The notes beneath the pieces were generated by a model. That model did no database searches and was not told the origin of the DNA. It was given only the letters and a program-made list of their open reading frames with translations. Below are positions 16,803 through 25,266 of a stretch of 42,098 bases of DNA, one piece after another (positions within the stretch are counted from its first letter, which is position 1; each line of letters starts with the position of its first letter). The stretch comes from Ruminococcus sp. AF31-8BH. Its GTDB lineage: Bacteria; Bacillota; Clostridia; Lachnospirales; Lachnospiraceae. The stretch covers positions 1-42,098 of the forward strand of contig NZ_QTVN01000025.1 of the NCBI RefSeq assembly GCF_003460605.1, written 5' to 3'. The position numbers and the translations under genes are program-made.

Positions 16803-17426
16803 TTACTGCCCCATAATTTTCATCCATCCTGCTGTATAAAAGGCGCGCATTTCTCTAACGTAGTTTTCGGCATCTTTGAGCGGCATTTCGTGGATGATCA
16901 ATTCAAAAAAAGTATGAAACATTCCGGTGATCAGAATATGCTCCAGCGAAGGATCGATATGCGGAGAGGACCGTCCAAGCTGCCTTAAGACATCCTGATA
17001 GGCATGCGTCCCATCTACCTCAATCTCCACCATTTCATCAATTAGCCCGGCAAATTTTGTCCCTTCCGAACAGCAGAGGATCAGTTTACATTCCTCTAAA
17101 TGTTCGTACGCATAATAGAGAATATCGTACATGCAGATTCCCGAAATATCACTCATGACTTCCGGCTGCTGGGCAGCTGGTAGTTCGGCGAACTCCTGCT
17201 GTGCCTTTATAAAACGGTTACGAATATATTCATAATGTTCACCAACGATGGCTTCAAAAAGTTCTTTTTTGCTTTTGTAATATCCGTAAAAGGCTCCGGT
17301 AGTCATTCCCACGGATTTCACAATATTCCGCAGAGAAGCGTCTTTATATCCTTTTTCTAAAAATTCCGCTTTCGCTGCCCGATGGATATTTTCTAAAGTC
17401 GTTCCATTTCCGTTTATTTTGCACAC
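16803..17426 (-). CDS. TetR/AcrR family transcriptional regulator
   Basis: A 207-residue regulator. The N-terminal helix-turn-helix spans residues 10-55 ('LRNIVKSVGMTTGAFYGYYK', then 'SKKELFEAIV'), and the remaining all-helical part is the ligand-binding domain. It lies between the two transport operons and reads in the same direction. The start is unusual: the only in-frame initiator near the AGGAGG is a GTG one base after it; an ATA further on would be better spaced, and relatives should be compared. A perfect palindrome upstream indicates autorepression. Confidence 0.88.
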   Translation of the reverse strand: MCKINGNGTTLENIHRAAKAEFLEKGYKDASLRNIVKSVGMTTGAFYGYYKSKKELFEAIVGEHYEYIRNRFIKAQQEFAELPAAQQPEVMSDISGICMYDILYYAYEHLEECKLILCCSEGTKFAGLIDEMVEIEVDGTHAYQDVLRQLGRSSPHIDPSLEHILITGMFHTFFELIIHEMPLKDAENYVREMRAFYTAGWMKIMGQ

Positions 17427-17432
17427 CTCCTA

Positions 17433-17460
17433 TATAACAGTGCTATATAACACTGTTATA
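17433..17460. promoter_or_regulatory. TetR operator: 10-bp perfect inverted repeat
   Basis: TATAACAGTG (17433-17442) and CACTGTTATA (17451-17460) with an 8-base spacer, immediately before the TetR gene and directly after its -10 element. Its size and symmetry are typical of a TetR-family autoregulatory operator. Confidence 0.75.
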
Positions 17461-17489
17461 ATTTTAATCTTTAAAAAAGATTTTGTCAA
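17461..17489 (-). promoter_or_regulatory. Promoter of the TetR gene
   Basis: On the minus strand, a consensus TTGACA (17484-17489), a 17-base spacer and TAAAAT (17461-17466). The operator palindrome begins at the next base, so the bound regulator would cover the start of transcription. Confidence 0.75.
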
Positions 17490-17607
17490 GAGCAACAAGA
17501 AATAGTTGCATAAAAACAGCAATCCAAACATCATTCTGCACTTTATTACTGATAAAATTTTTAAATACTGGTTTTGATAACAGCTTTATTTTTTCTAAAT
17601 AAATAAT

Positions 17608-17640
17608 AAGCAGGGCGGAGTTTGTTCTCACACCCTGCTT
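17608..17640 (-). terminator. Terminator after the ECF operon
   Basis: On the minus strand, AAGCAGGG and CCCTGCTT form an 8-bp stem (17608-17615 with 17633-17640), with a further GAG/CTC pair inside, followed by ATTATTTATTT. It lies 16 bases past the end of the ABC-HTH fusion gene and separates it from the TetR gene. Confidence 0.75.
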
Positions 17641-17655
17641 TGTGATTATCATGAA

Positions 17656-19332
17656 TTACTCGAAGATCTTCTTCACTTTTTCTTTCAGCCTGTCCATGCA
17701 CCTGTAAACTGCCTTTTCGGTAATCTTCAGATACCTGGCGATTTCATGAGTGCTGGTCTTATCATGAGTCAGTGCCTCGATAGCTCGCTGCAATTCGTCC
17801 TCATTCTCCGGGTCAACGCTGCTAGTTGCCTCGTCCAAAATGACAACCGGCGCATTTTTCAGCATGGCACGGGCGATGGCAATACGCTGGCGCTCCCCAC
17901 CGGAAAGGTGGGAACCGGTGCTGCCGACAACCGTATCATAGCCATTGTCCAGCCCGCGGATAAAGGCGTCGCAACCACTTTGTTCGGCGGCCTGTTCCAC
18001 CTCCGCGTCTGTGGCGCTGGGTCTTCCCATGCGGATATTCTCCCGGATACTGCGGTTAAACAAGTAGTTGTCCTGAGATACATAGGAAATCTGATCTGCA
18101 ATTTCAGACAGCGGTATATCCTTCAGCTCATGACCGCCGAGGGTAATGCTGCCGGATGTAACATCCCAATATCCGGCAATCAGCTTTGCCACCGTCGATT
18201 TGCCGGAGCCAGACGGCTCCACAAGGGCGGTCATGGTGCCGGGCCGGATGGTCAGGCTCACACCATGCAAAACCTCTGTTGTCCCGTCATAGGAAAAAGA
18301 CACAGACCTAAGAGAAATGCCGGTATCTTCCAGCTTGACCGGCGTATCCTTATGGTTCAGTTCTTCAGCGTTCAAAAGCTGGCTGATTTCTTCCACATTT
18401 GTCCCTAATACGGCCAAATCGTCCGTAAAGGTAAAGGCTGCAACAATCGGCCCAATCAGTCCCAGCGAGAAAATTACGATAGACAGGAAAGTGGAAAGTT
18501 CCAGGCTGCCGGAGATCCAGAACGCGAAGCCGCAGGGCAGCACACAAATCAACACCGATGGCAAAATGGCGTTGTAGGCGCTCATGGTTTTCTGGTTTTC
18601 TCTCATCCAGTCCACATAGTAGTTGGCGTTATAGTTTACTGCGTCAGAATATTTTTTGTAGGAACCGGCGGATTGACTAAACGCTTTGACTACCTCAATC
18701 CCACCAATGTACTCTACAATGACATTTGCCATTTGCTTGCCTGCCTTAACCGCGCTTTCCCATTTGACGGGATAATTCTTCATGCCGGCAGACATGACAG
18801 CAAGGCCCACCACCAGCGTAACAAGTGACAGAAGCGCCATGCGCCAGTCCAAAAGGAACAGGTACACGGCGATAACAAGCGGTACCAGCACATTTGCCGT
18901 CATTTCCGGGATCAGGTGTGCGAAGGTTGGCTCCATACCTTCTACCCGGTCAACAATCGTTGTTTTATACTGGCCGGACGGAGTATCTAAAATCGTCCCC
19001 ATCGGGACGCGGGCCAGCTTTGCGGTGATATTTTCCCGCAGATCGCGCAGCGTGTAATAGGTCACTGTGTGGGAAATCGTTGTAGAAAGACAGGAAAACA
19101 GCACCTTCCCAAAGTATCCGCACAGTGCAATAATACCAGCGGTCACATAGCGGGAATAATTCTGTTCCCCAGACAACATCATTGTGACAATATGCGCCAC
19201 GCAGAAATAGGGCACCATCTGGCAGGCAACGCCTAATACCGCAAGGATAATACTGCCAATGAATTTCCCGTGATAGGGTTTGCCCCATCCCCATAAGACG
19301 CCTATGGGTGACTCTTTCTTTTCCTCCTTCAT
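17656..19332 (-). pseudogene. ABC half-transporter with altered Walker A and a foreign HTH-like C-terminus
   Basis: A 558-residue reading frame with an ABC membrane domain (residues 15-310) and ATPase. The signature 'LSGGERQR' and Walker B 'VILDEATSS' are intact. Two faults are visible: Walker A reads V-E-P-S-G-S-G-K-S-T, with Glu (codon 18217-18219) instead of the first Gly, and after 'ALTHDKT' (junction near 17755) the expected switch-His segment is absent. It is replaced by 'STHEIARYLKITEKAVYR' and 'KEKVKKIFE', which resembles the last helix-turn-helix of a sigma-70-type protein. ATP hydrolysis should be impaired. It starts by an ATGA overlap with the double-ATPase gene. It may be a recent recombination product. 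Confidence 0.7.
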
Positions 19333-20843
19333 TCTGTGGACACCTCCTTCTTCATATCACTCAGAAAAAACTTTAGCAGGCGTTTTCGGCCATCGCTGTC
19401 CTCTATGGAATAACTTTCCTGAATTTGCCCGTTTTCTAAGTGAAGGACATAATTGCAGCAGCGTAGAATAAATTCCGGGTCATGCGTTACCACAAGCGCA
19501 GTTCTTCCAGTATTCGCCACCTGATTAACAACATTGGCAACCTGCCTCATGTGAAACAGGTCAAGGCCACTGGTCGGTTCATCAAATAAAATCAGAGGGC
19601 GCTCCGAAGCAATCGCAGAGGCAACCGCCACGCGCTGCTTTTGACCGCCGGACAGTCCCATCGGGTGGCAGTCCTCAAAGGAAAGCAAGTCCATCTCCTT
19701 TAAGATTTCTCTTGCCCTTTGCTTATTCTCGGTTCTCATACTGAGCAGAATTTCATCCAGAAGACTTTCGGTAAAGAGCTGGTGGTTTACATCCTGCATG
19801 ACCATATAACAGAGTTTCAATCGTTCTTTTCTGGAATAGTTCTTGCTCTGATCCTGCACCGTTCCTTTGAAGTGCTTTTCCAACCCGCAGAGGCACCGGG
19901 CAAAGGTGGATTTTCCCGCACCATTATGTCCGATGATGGCCGTGGCGCTGCCGAATGGGAAAGAGGTTTCCGTTATATGCAAGGTTTCCGGCTCATGCTT
20001 ATAGGCAAAGGACACATTCTTTATCGTCCAAACCGCCTCATTCATTCTCTGCGGCGTGCCTTCAACTTCTGAAAGCCCCGCAAGATCAAGAGGGCGCAAT
20101 CCCATATCATCGCGCTGTCTTGCCGACAGGCTGCAAAATTTCTCTGCTGTATAATCACCTTCGATTTCTCCATCTTTTAGGTACAGGACACGGTCAAAGA
20201 GGCCGGACAGATAATACAGCCGATGTTCAGAGATGATGATGGTCTTTCCCTGCGATTTCAAAGTAAAGAGTAGCTGTCGAAAATCAGCGATAGCGTATGC
20301 GTCAAGGTTGGATGATGGCTCATCAAGCACATAAATATCCGGGTCAATCGCCGCTGCCGATCCGCAGGCGATTTTTTGCTTTTCACCGCCGGACAAAGAA
20401 AAAATACTTCTATCAAGCAGCGGCTCCAACTTTAGCTGTGCAGCTACACGCTTTACACGGTCACGCACAAGATCTTCCGCTATGCCGTGATTCTCTGGGC
20501 CAAAAGCCAGTTCGCTGGTCGTGTCCACATTGAAAAACTGAGAACGCGGATTTTGAAATACAGAACCGACTTTCAGAGAAATATCAAACAGTGACAGGTC
20601 ACGGGTATCCTTTCCATCCAGATAGACGGAGCCGGTATAAGTCCCCTCATGATAATGGGGGATCAAGCCGTTAAACAACCGGGTCATGGTTGTTTTCCCA
20701 CAGCCGGAAGTCCCGCAGAGCAGGACAAAAGAACCGTCCTCAATAGTGCAGGAAATATGTTTCAAAGCGCCACCGGCCTGCCTCTCACTGTCGGGAAGGG
20801 TACTGGCAAGATAAGAAAAGGACACATCTTGACATTCAATCAT
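19329..20843 (-). CDS. ECF transporter ATPase, two ATP-binding domains in one chain
   Basis: About 504 residues with two complete ABC ATPase domains. The first has Walker A GTSGCGKT (residues 44-51), signature 'LSGGEKQK' near 150 and 'VLDEPSSNLD' near 172; the second has Walker A 'GHNGAGKS' near 310, signature 'LSGGQKQR' near 400 and 'LFDEPTSGLD'. It corresponds to a fused EcfA/EcfA' pair that powers vitamin or metal uptake with the adjacent T and S proteins. A GTG at 20852 overlaps the T gene; ATG 20843 is better spaced from GGGGGTG. The gene is coupled on both sides. Confidence 0.92.
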   Translation of the reverse strand: MIECQDVSFSYLASTLPDSERQAGGALKHISCTIEDGSFVLLCGTSGCGKTTMTRLFNGLIPHYHEGTYTGSVYLDGKDTRDLSLFDISLKVGSVFQNPRSQFFNVDTTSELAFGPENHGIAEDLVRDRVKRVAAQLKLEPLLDRSIFSLSGGEKQKIACGSAAAIDPDIYVLDEPSSNLDAYAIADFRQLLFTLKSQGKTIIISEHRLYYLSGLFDRVLYLKDGEIEGDYTAEKFCSLSARQRDDMGLRPLDLAGLSEVEGTPQRMNEAVWTIKNVSFAYKHEPETLHITETSFPFGSATAIIGHNGAGKSTFARCLCGLEKHFKGTVQDQSKNYSRKERLKLCYMVMQDVNHQLFTESLLDEILLSMRTENKQRAREILKEMDLLSFEDCHPMGLSGGQKQRVAVASAIASERPLILFDEPTSGLDLFHMRQVANVVNQVANTGRTALVVTHDPEFILRCCNYVLHLENGQIQESYSIEDSDGRKRLLKFFLSDMKKEVSTE

Positions 20844-20848
20844 TTCCT

Positions 20849-21586
20849 TCACCCCCTTGCGGCAAGCACATAGATTTGCGCTGCAAATGCTCCCAGACAG
20901 ATCAGCAGGAAAATAACATCCTGCACATGAAAACCCAGCTTACAGATATTCGTCCGTTTTACCGGGCCTCCCAATCCCCGCGTAAGGGCTGCCTGGGACA
21001 GTTCCTCTCCGATTTTGACGGAGCAGATCATCATGGGTACAATCCGATACTCTAAAATCGCACCGACTTTTCCACCACCAAAGCGGACGCCACGCATCCG
21101 CATGGCGTCCCCAATAGCGCTCCATTCTTCCGCAACCGTGGGAAAGAAGCGAAACATCACAGACATAGGAATGGTGATCTGCTGTGGCAGGTGGAGCCGT
21201 TCCATCGCCGCAACAAATTCGCTGACCGTGGTTGTCGTTACCACGAAATATCCCATGACCACGCTGGGGGTGAACCGCAGAAGAATACCAACGACGGCTA
21301 CCGCGATGTAGTTTGCTACGCCGGTCAGTCGGGACATGCCGAACATTTCCAGACACAGGCTGCCTCCGAAAATCAGGATATAGAGAACAGCACCTTTCCA
21401 TTTTCTGGCCGCTGACAAAAGTAACAGCGGGATCGCCGCCAACACGATGATGTAATACTGCATGATACCTTCATACGAACCGCCTAAAATAAAGACAGCT
21501 ATGGTAATCAGTACCGCCAGTTTTGTCCGGGGATCTAATAAAATTCCGCTATTGTTTTTTTGACTTGCAAGAAGTTCGCGGCTCAT
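20849..21586 (-). CDS. ECF transporter transmembrane (T) component
   Basis: A 245-residue membrane protein with about five hydrophobic segments and the two short Ala-Arg-Gly-like coupling motifs in cytosolic helices ('AMRMRGVRFGG' near residue 165, 'AALTRGLGG' near 207), as in CbiQ/EcfT proteins. It joins the double ATPase to the S component. The start overlaps the S gene stop (TAATG). That the operon carries its own T and A genes indicates a dedicated (group I) rather than shared ECF system. Confidence 0.9.
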   Translation of the reverse strand: MSRELLASQKNNSGILLDPRTKLAVLITIAVFILGGSYEGIMQYYIIVLAAIPLLLLSAARKWKGAVLYILIFGGSLCLEMFGMSRLTGVANYIAVAVVGILLRFTPSVVMGYFVVTTTTVSEFVAAMERLHLPQQITIPMSVMFRFFPTVAEEWSAIGDAMRMRGVRFGGGKVGAILEYRIVPMMICSVKIGEELSQAALTRGLGGPVKRTNICKLGFHVQDVIFLLICLGAFAAQIYVLAARG

Positions 21587-22167
21587 TATACAATTCCTGC
21601 CCGCTCAAAATGCTTTTTGAAAATCTTCCGTCCAATCAGACCGCCAACAAGACCGCTGACGAAAGCAGCGATAAGCAATACCGGCAAAATCCAGTCGGGC
21701 ATATAAGCCATAAGCGTGTCGGCATATTCCTGACCGTAACCGGGGAGCAGGTTCTGGTAGTAAGCGTCACGCGTCACAACGATGGGAATAAAGGCGCCGA
21801 TTACCCACATGGAAAAAACGCCGTGAATCAACACTTCACGCTTGGCATTTTTGTAGTCACAGGCTTTCATCATAAAATCGGAAATCAGCCCGAAGATCAG
21901 CCCGGTAGGGATGCACCACCAGCCCATGCCGGTCAGCAGCATAATGATACCCAGCAGCACTCCGCAGATGGTAAGCATACCGAATTTCTTAATTTTGGAG
22001 AAGAACAACATCATCGGAATACCGCCCACAAGCGGCACGATCACGCTGATAAGTGGAATAAAGATCGGGATAAAACCGATAGACGCCGCTGCGAAAATGA
22101 CGATAAAGTAAATCGCCGTAAAAATACCGATGTTGATTAAGTCCTTTCCTTGCAATTTGTTGTTCAT
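21586..22167 (-). CDS. ECF transporter S component, MptD/Trep_Strep-like family
   Basis: A 193-residue membrane protein with five to six hydrophobic segments. It begins 'MNNKLQGKDLINIGIFTAIY' and ends with a basic tail; the pattern fits the MptD/Trep_Strep family of putative substrate-binding ECF subunits. ATG 22167 is chosen because AGGAGG precedes it; the frame starts at 22185. Substrates of the family are mostly unknown. A streptococcal relative in a similar gene set has, as I recall, been tied to haem uptake, which would agree with the neighbouring siderophore-type ABC pair. Confidence 0.82.
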   Translation of the reverse strand: MNNKLQGKDLINIGIFTAIYFIVIFAAASIGFIPIFIPLISVIVPLVGGIPMMLFFSKIKKFGMLTICGVLLGIIMLLTGMGWWCIPTGLIFGLISDFMMKACDYKNAKREVLIHGVFSMWVIGAFIPIVVTRDAYYQNLLPGYGQEYADTLMAYMPDWILPVLLIAAFVSGLVGGLIGRKIFKKHFERAGIV

Positions 22168-22201
22168 TGCGAAACCTCCTAACATGATTATTTTCGTCTT
22201 T

Positions 22202-22217
22202 GTTAGTTCTTGCTAAC
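22202..22217. promoter_or_regulatory. GTTAG-N6-CTAAC palindrome upstream of the ECF operon
   Basis: GTTAG (22202-22206) and CTAAC (22213-22217) flank six bases. The same arms with the same 6-base spacing occur in the promoter of the ABC-methyltransferase operon (16764-16779). It lies 35 bases before the S-component start and just downstream of a likely minus-strand -10 (TATCAT). Confidence 0.6.
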
Positions 22218-22316
22218 CATCCCTAATGATAGCATAAATTCAGCTGTGCTTCTATGCATATATCGGTATTTTAAGCCCGTATAGCAAGGAGTTTTTTCGC
22301 TCTGCCAGAATATCCA

Positions 22317-22345
22317 TTGACCGGGAGTTTTCTCGCAGGTATAAT
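22317..22345 (+). promoter_or_regulatory. Promoter of the AraC-type gene
   Basis: TTGACC (22317-22322), a 17-base spacer and a consensus TATAAT (22340-22345). Initiation near 22352 would leave a leader of only about 10 bases to the GTG at 22363 or 30 to the TTG at 22384. Confidence 0.75.
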
Positions 22346-22362
22346 AATATCAGCGATTTTGC

Positions 22363-23358
22363 GTGATGAAAGGGGCGAAGCAGTTGCGTAACATGATATG
22401 CAACATTTTAGAAAACAGCGATGCTGTTTCTGGTGTGACCTTGAAAAACAGTCCAAATAGCAGCACATTGCTTTTGGATCGGGCAGATGGCAAGGGACGC
22501 ATGACATTCCATACGCTCTTTCCGGGGCTGACTTTGGCTTTTATTTTTGTAAACGCTCCCGTATGGCCGGAGTCGGATGAAAATTCAAATCTAAAGCCTT
22601 TGCTGATTAACTATTGCGTTTCGGGCAGAAGTGAATTGCTTCTGGATGACGGCTCCTACATTTACCTGAAGGAAAATGATTTTTGTGTCAGTGAACAGAC
22701 CGCACAGAAAGAATATATCTTTCCCACACGGCAATATCAGGGCATAAAAATATACTTTGACCTGCCACTTCTTTTACAGTCCTGCGGTGAACTTTTGAAA
22801 TCTTTTTCACTTGACCTCCCTACGCTGGAAGAAAATTATTGTGGCAACCATAAGACATATATCAACGGAGCGGACAGTGAGCTGGAAAATATATTTCAAA
22901 AACTCTGGCGGCTATCTGAAAAGCCCTCTGCCTTCCATTTGCAAATCTATACGCTTGAACTTCTCCACCGGCTTTTTAACATGGAAATCCGGCCTCCGAA
23001 AACCTGCGGCTTCTACACGGAAACGCAGGTTGAAATTGCAAAAAGGGCAGCGCAAATTCTCTCAGATGATCTTCGCCAGCACATTCCTGTACGGCAGATT
23101 GCAGAACGCTTTTCGGTCAGTGAAACCAGCCTGAAAAATTATTTTAGAGGCGTATATGGACAGAATATATCCACCTGGCTGCGGGAAATCCGTATGAACG
23201 AAGCCGCAAGGCTTCTTTCGGACACAAAGCGTCCGATTGCCGAAATATCCGAACAGGTCGGCTATTCTAATCAAGGGAAATTTGCAGCTGTATTTAAAAA
23301 ACAGCTTGGATTATCACCCTTAGAATATCGACGATTCAAAAATTTGGAAAAATACTAA
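22363..23358 (+). CDS. AraC family transcriptional regulator
   Basis: Up to 331 residues. The N-terminal two-thirds are a sensor region with no clear cupin motif. The last 100 residues contain two helix-turn-helix units ('IPVRQIAERFSVSETSLKNY' and 'RPIAEISEQVGYSNQGKFAA') ending 'LGLSPLEYRR', the standard AraC C-terminus. Start choice is uncertain: GTG 22363 (no good ribosome site), TTG 22384 (AAGGGG eight bases before), or ATG 22393. It is divergent from the ECF operon, whose activator it probably is; AraC proteins of this type also control siderophore uptake genes (YbtA-like). Confidence 0.9.
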   Translation: MMKGAKQLRNMICNILENSDAVSGVTLKNSPNSSTLLLDRADGKGRMTFHTLFPGLTLAFIFVNAPVWPESDENSNLKPLLINYCVSGRSELLLDDGSYIYLKENDFCVSEQTAQKEYIFPTRQYQGIKIYFDLPLLLQSCGELLKSFSLDLPTLEENYCGNHKTYINGADSELENIFQKLWRLSEKPSAFHLQIYTLELLHRLFNMEIRPPKTCGFYTETQVEIAKRAAQILSDDLRQHIPVRQIAERFSVSETSLKNYFRGVYGQNISTWLREIRMNEAARLLSDTKRPIAEISEQVGYSNQGKFAAVFKKQLGLSPLEYRRFKNLEKY

Positions 23359-23386
23359 AGCCGAGATAGATTAATACTCTCGGCTT
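23358..23386 (+). terminator. Terminator of the AraC-type gene
   Basis: AAGCCGAGA (23358-23366) and TCTCGGCTT (23378-23386) form a perfect 9-bp stem right at the stop codon, with TACTC following. It could act in both directions. Confidence 0.75.
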
Positions 23387-23399
23387 TACTCATTTCACA

Positions 23400-23550
23400 T
23401 TCACAATTTGGTATTCAAAAACTAATTGTTTGATCCACTCCTTCTCTTTGATATTTGCTTGTTCGTAATAATTATAGATTTCCTCTACAGAGAGTTCTTT
23501 TAAAACCTTCTCTCCATTTTCTTCACATTCTTGTACTAAGCATCACTTAG
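23400..23550 (-). pseudogene. Frameshifted small gene, unknown
   Basis: A minus-strand frame of about 50 residues ends 'KELSVEEIYNYYEQANIKEK' then 'EWIKQLVFEYQIVNVK'. It lacks a start; a neighbouring frame offers M-S-L-L-S-D-A and then a stop, so a single frameshift near 23543 would reconnect them. I do not recognise the family. Confidence 0.35.
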
Positions 23551-23568
23551 CAAACTCATCAGATCAAC

Positions 23569-23745
23569 CATTCCTTTCCCTCAGATATTCAAACAGTGCC
23601 TCGGTAAACTCTTCTTTCTTTGCTCTTGAAACATTCAGTTCTATTCCGCATTTCAACCGTAGTACGCCTTTTTCTAACCCTTCTACTTTTCCAAAATTAA
23701 CAATGTAACTATAATGCGTCCTAAATGACCTTGTCTCTTATAAAA
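23569..23745 (-). pseudogene. LytTR-type response regulator, C-terminal remnant
   Basis: The minus frame reads 'SFRTHYSYIVNFGKVEGLEK', then 'GVLRLKCGIELNVSRAKKEE', and ends 'TEALFEYLRERNG'. This is the end of a LytTR DNA-binding domain (the 'HYSYIVN' and 'LNVSRAKKEEF' parts are typical). The receiver domain and the start of the DNA-binding domain are missing, with a stop just upstream, so it is a decayed regulator fragment. Confidence 0.7.
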
Positions 23746-23780
23746 AATGAAACGAAAGTAAGTTTCTTTTACTGCCAGCC

Positions 23781-24110
23781 TTAGAAAATTACTACCAGCA
23801 GCATCTTGAACTGTTCCTGTCCATATACCGCATGGGGATGTTTTGCTGGCATGACGATGGAGTCGCCTTCTTTTAGGATATATTCTTCGCCGTCAATAGT
23901 TACTTTTCCTACACCATCCAGACAGGTCACGAAGGCATCCCCGCCGGATTCATGGGTGCTGATCTCTTCGCCTTTGTCAAAAGAAAACAGAGTAACACTT
24001 ACGTGTTCGTTCTGCGCCAGTGTTTTGCTGACTACCTGTCCGTCATGGTATTCTACCTGATCTTTTAAAGCCATGACTTCTGCTTTGTTGATGTTCTTAA
24101 TTCCTGTCAT
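23781..24110 (-). CDS. Cupin domain protein
   Basis: A 109-residue single-domain cupin. Residues 35-105 carry the two cupin motifs: 'STHESGGDAFVTCLDG' (metal-binding His and Glu region) and 'GDSIVMPAKHPHAVYG' (second His). Such proteins bind a metal or a small ligand; the reaction is unknown. AAGGAG precedes the ATG. A TGTAC-CCA-GTACA palindrome lies 29 bases upstream of the start and may be its operator. Confidence 0.9.
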   Translation of the reverse strand: MTGIKNINKAEVMALKDQVEYHDGQVVSKTLAQNEHVSVTLFSFDKGEEISTHESGGDAFVTCLDGVGKVTIDGEEYILKEGDSIVMPAKHPHAVYGQEQFKMLLVVIF

Positions 24111-24138
24111 TTTTTATGTCTCCTTTTTTAATTTATAT

Positions 24139-24151
24139 TGTACCCAGTACA
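24139..24151. promoter_or_regulatory. Palindrome upstream of the cupin gene
   Basis: TGTAC and GTACA flank a 3-base centre, 29 bases before the ATG on the minus strand, overlapping a likely -10 region. A regulator site is plausible. Confidence 0.4.
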
Positions 24152-24252
24152 GTGAAAATTATGTATCTGCTATATTGACGCAGTATATGAAAAGTCAAAC
24201 TAATCAACATAGTGGCTACTTAATATTCGCTGTACTAAGCATAATGTGCCTG

Positions 24253-25233
24253 TTATACTTCACAATAATACAAGAAGGATCTAAGTTTCTCCCATCCTGC
24301 CTCGTCGAAGTCCCCATCCAGGGACAGGTCATAAACTGGTGCCTGGCAGTGGTCGTGAATTCCTCTCATATTCAGCACCATAGCAGTGTTTTCATAGCGT
24401 GGTGCCATCATCAGGATACCGCTGCAGTTCTCACCCAGTTCCAGTGCTTTTGCATAACGGTATCGTCCATTGGCACCAGAGTAGTCTGACAGATACTCAT
24501 CGGCACGTTTTTGAAGCCCACTTAGGTCTTGGCTGAAGCTGCTTCTATCTCCCAGGCGCTTATGGATTGCCAACAGCTGTTTTTCCCATTTCTGGAAAAA
24601 CTCTGTCGCATTTTTATTGCCAGAGGCTTCTTTCCACAGAAACAGCATCATCTCAGACAGCGGTGCCCGGCGGCACAGGATTCCTTCATACTCCAGCTGC
24701 TCCAGGATTCCCTCATTTAAGCTGGTCAGGCTGGCAGAGGTTCCAACTAATCCCAGTGATTTGGCTGAGGTACTTTCTTCTCCGATCTCCTTCGCCCAGC
24801 GGCGCAGGTCTTTCCACTCATGGAGGCTGCCATCTGGAAGCAGAGAGCGGTAACACTGATCCCGCATATGCGGATCGGCACTGTAAAGGATGTCGCCGCA
24901 AACCAGAGCCTTCATCAGAAGCTCCGGATCATCTGCGGTCACTGGAAGTGTCTCCAGGATCGGCGCGATAATGTCCACATGCTCATATCCCTTGCGGTCC
25001 AGTACCGTCCGGACGGCTCTTGCATACTGTCCATCTGCATCTGCACCCTCGTTAAATGGGATCAAGAACTGTAAATCCTTCTGCTCTTCTTTCGGTGTCT
25101 CTTCCAACAAGGTCAAAATCTGACCTAACATCACTGGGAACGGCAGATATTCCTTGGAGTTGGTCTCTGCACGTCCCTTCATCAATACTTCACGGGAATA
25201 GTCTGGCAGTGTTTTTCTCTTTTTACAGCATCG
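24253..25233 (-). pseudogene. 2-hydroxyacyl-CoA dehydratase/activase-like protein, C-terminal fragment
   Basis: The frame (open to 25266) encodes about 330 residues resembling only the last part of the very large (about 1,400 aa) dehydratase-activator fusion proteins of Clostridia: 'FPVMLGQILTLLEETP' near the start, and 'YENTAMVLNMRGIHDHCQAP' with 'DLSLDGDFDEAGWEKLRSFL' at the end. The ATPase and iron-sulfur cysteine parts are absent. A clean short peptide frame beginning at 25276 overlaps its start, so the 5' junction looks rearranged. It is probably not functional as an enzyme. Confidence 0.55.
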
Positions 25234-25266
25234 CTTCCGCATCGTGGACCTCCTTAATAAATGCAC

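Noticed and set aside
17464..17652. 62-residue minus-strand frame between the TetR and ABC genes
   Set aside because: It runs through the terminator hairpin, lacks a ribosome site and resembles no protein.
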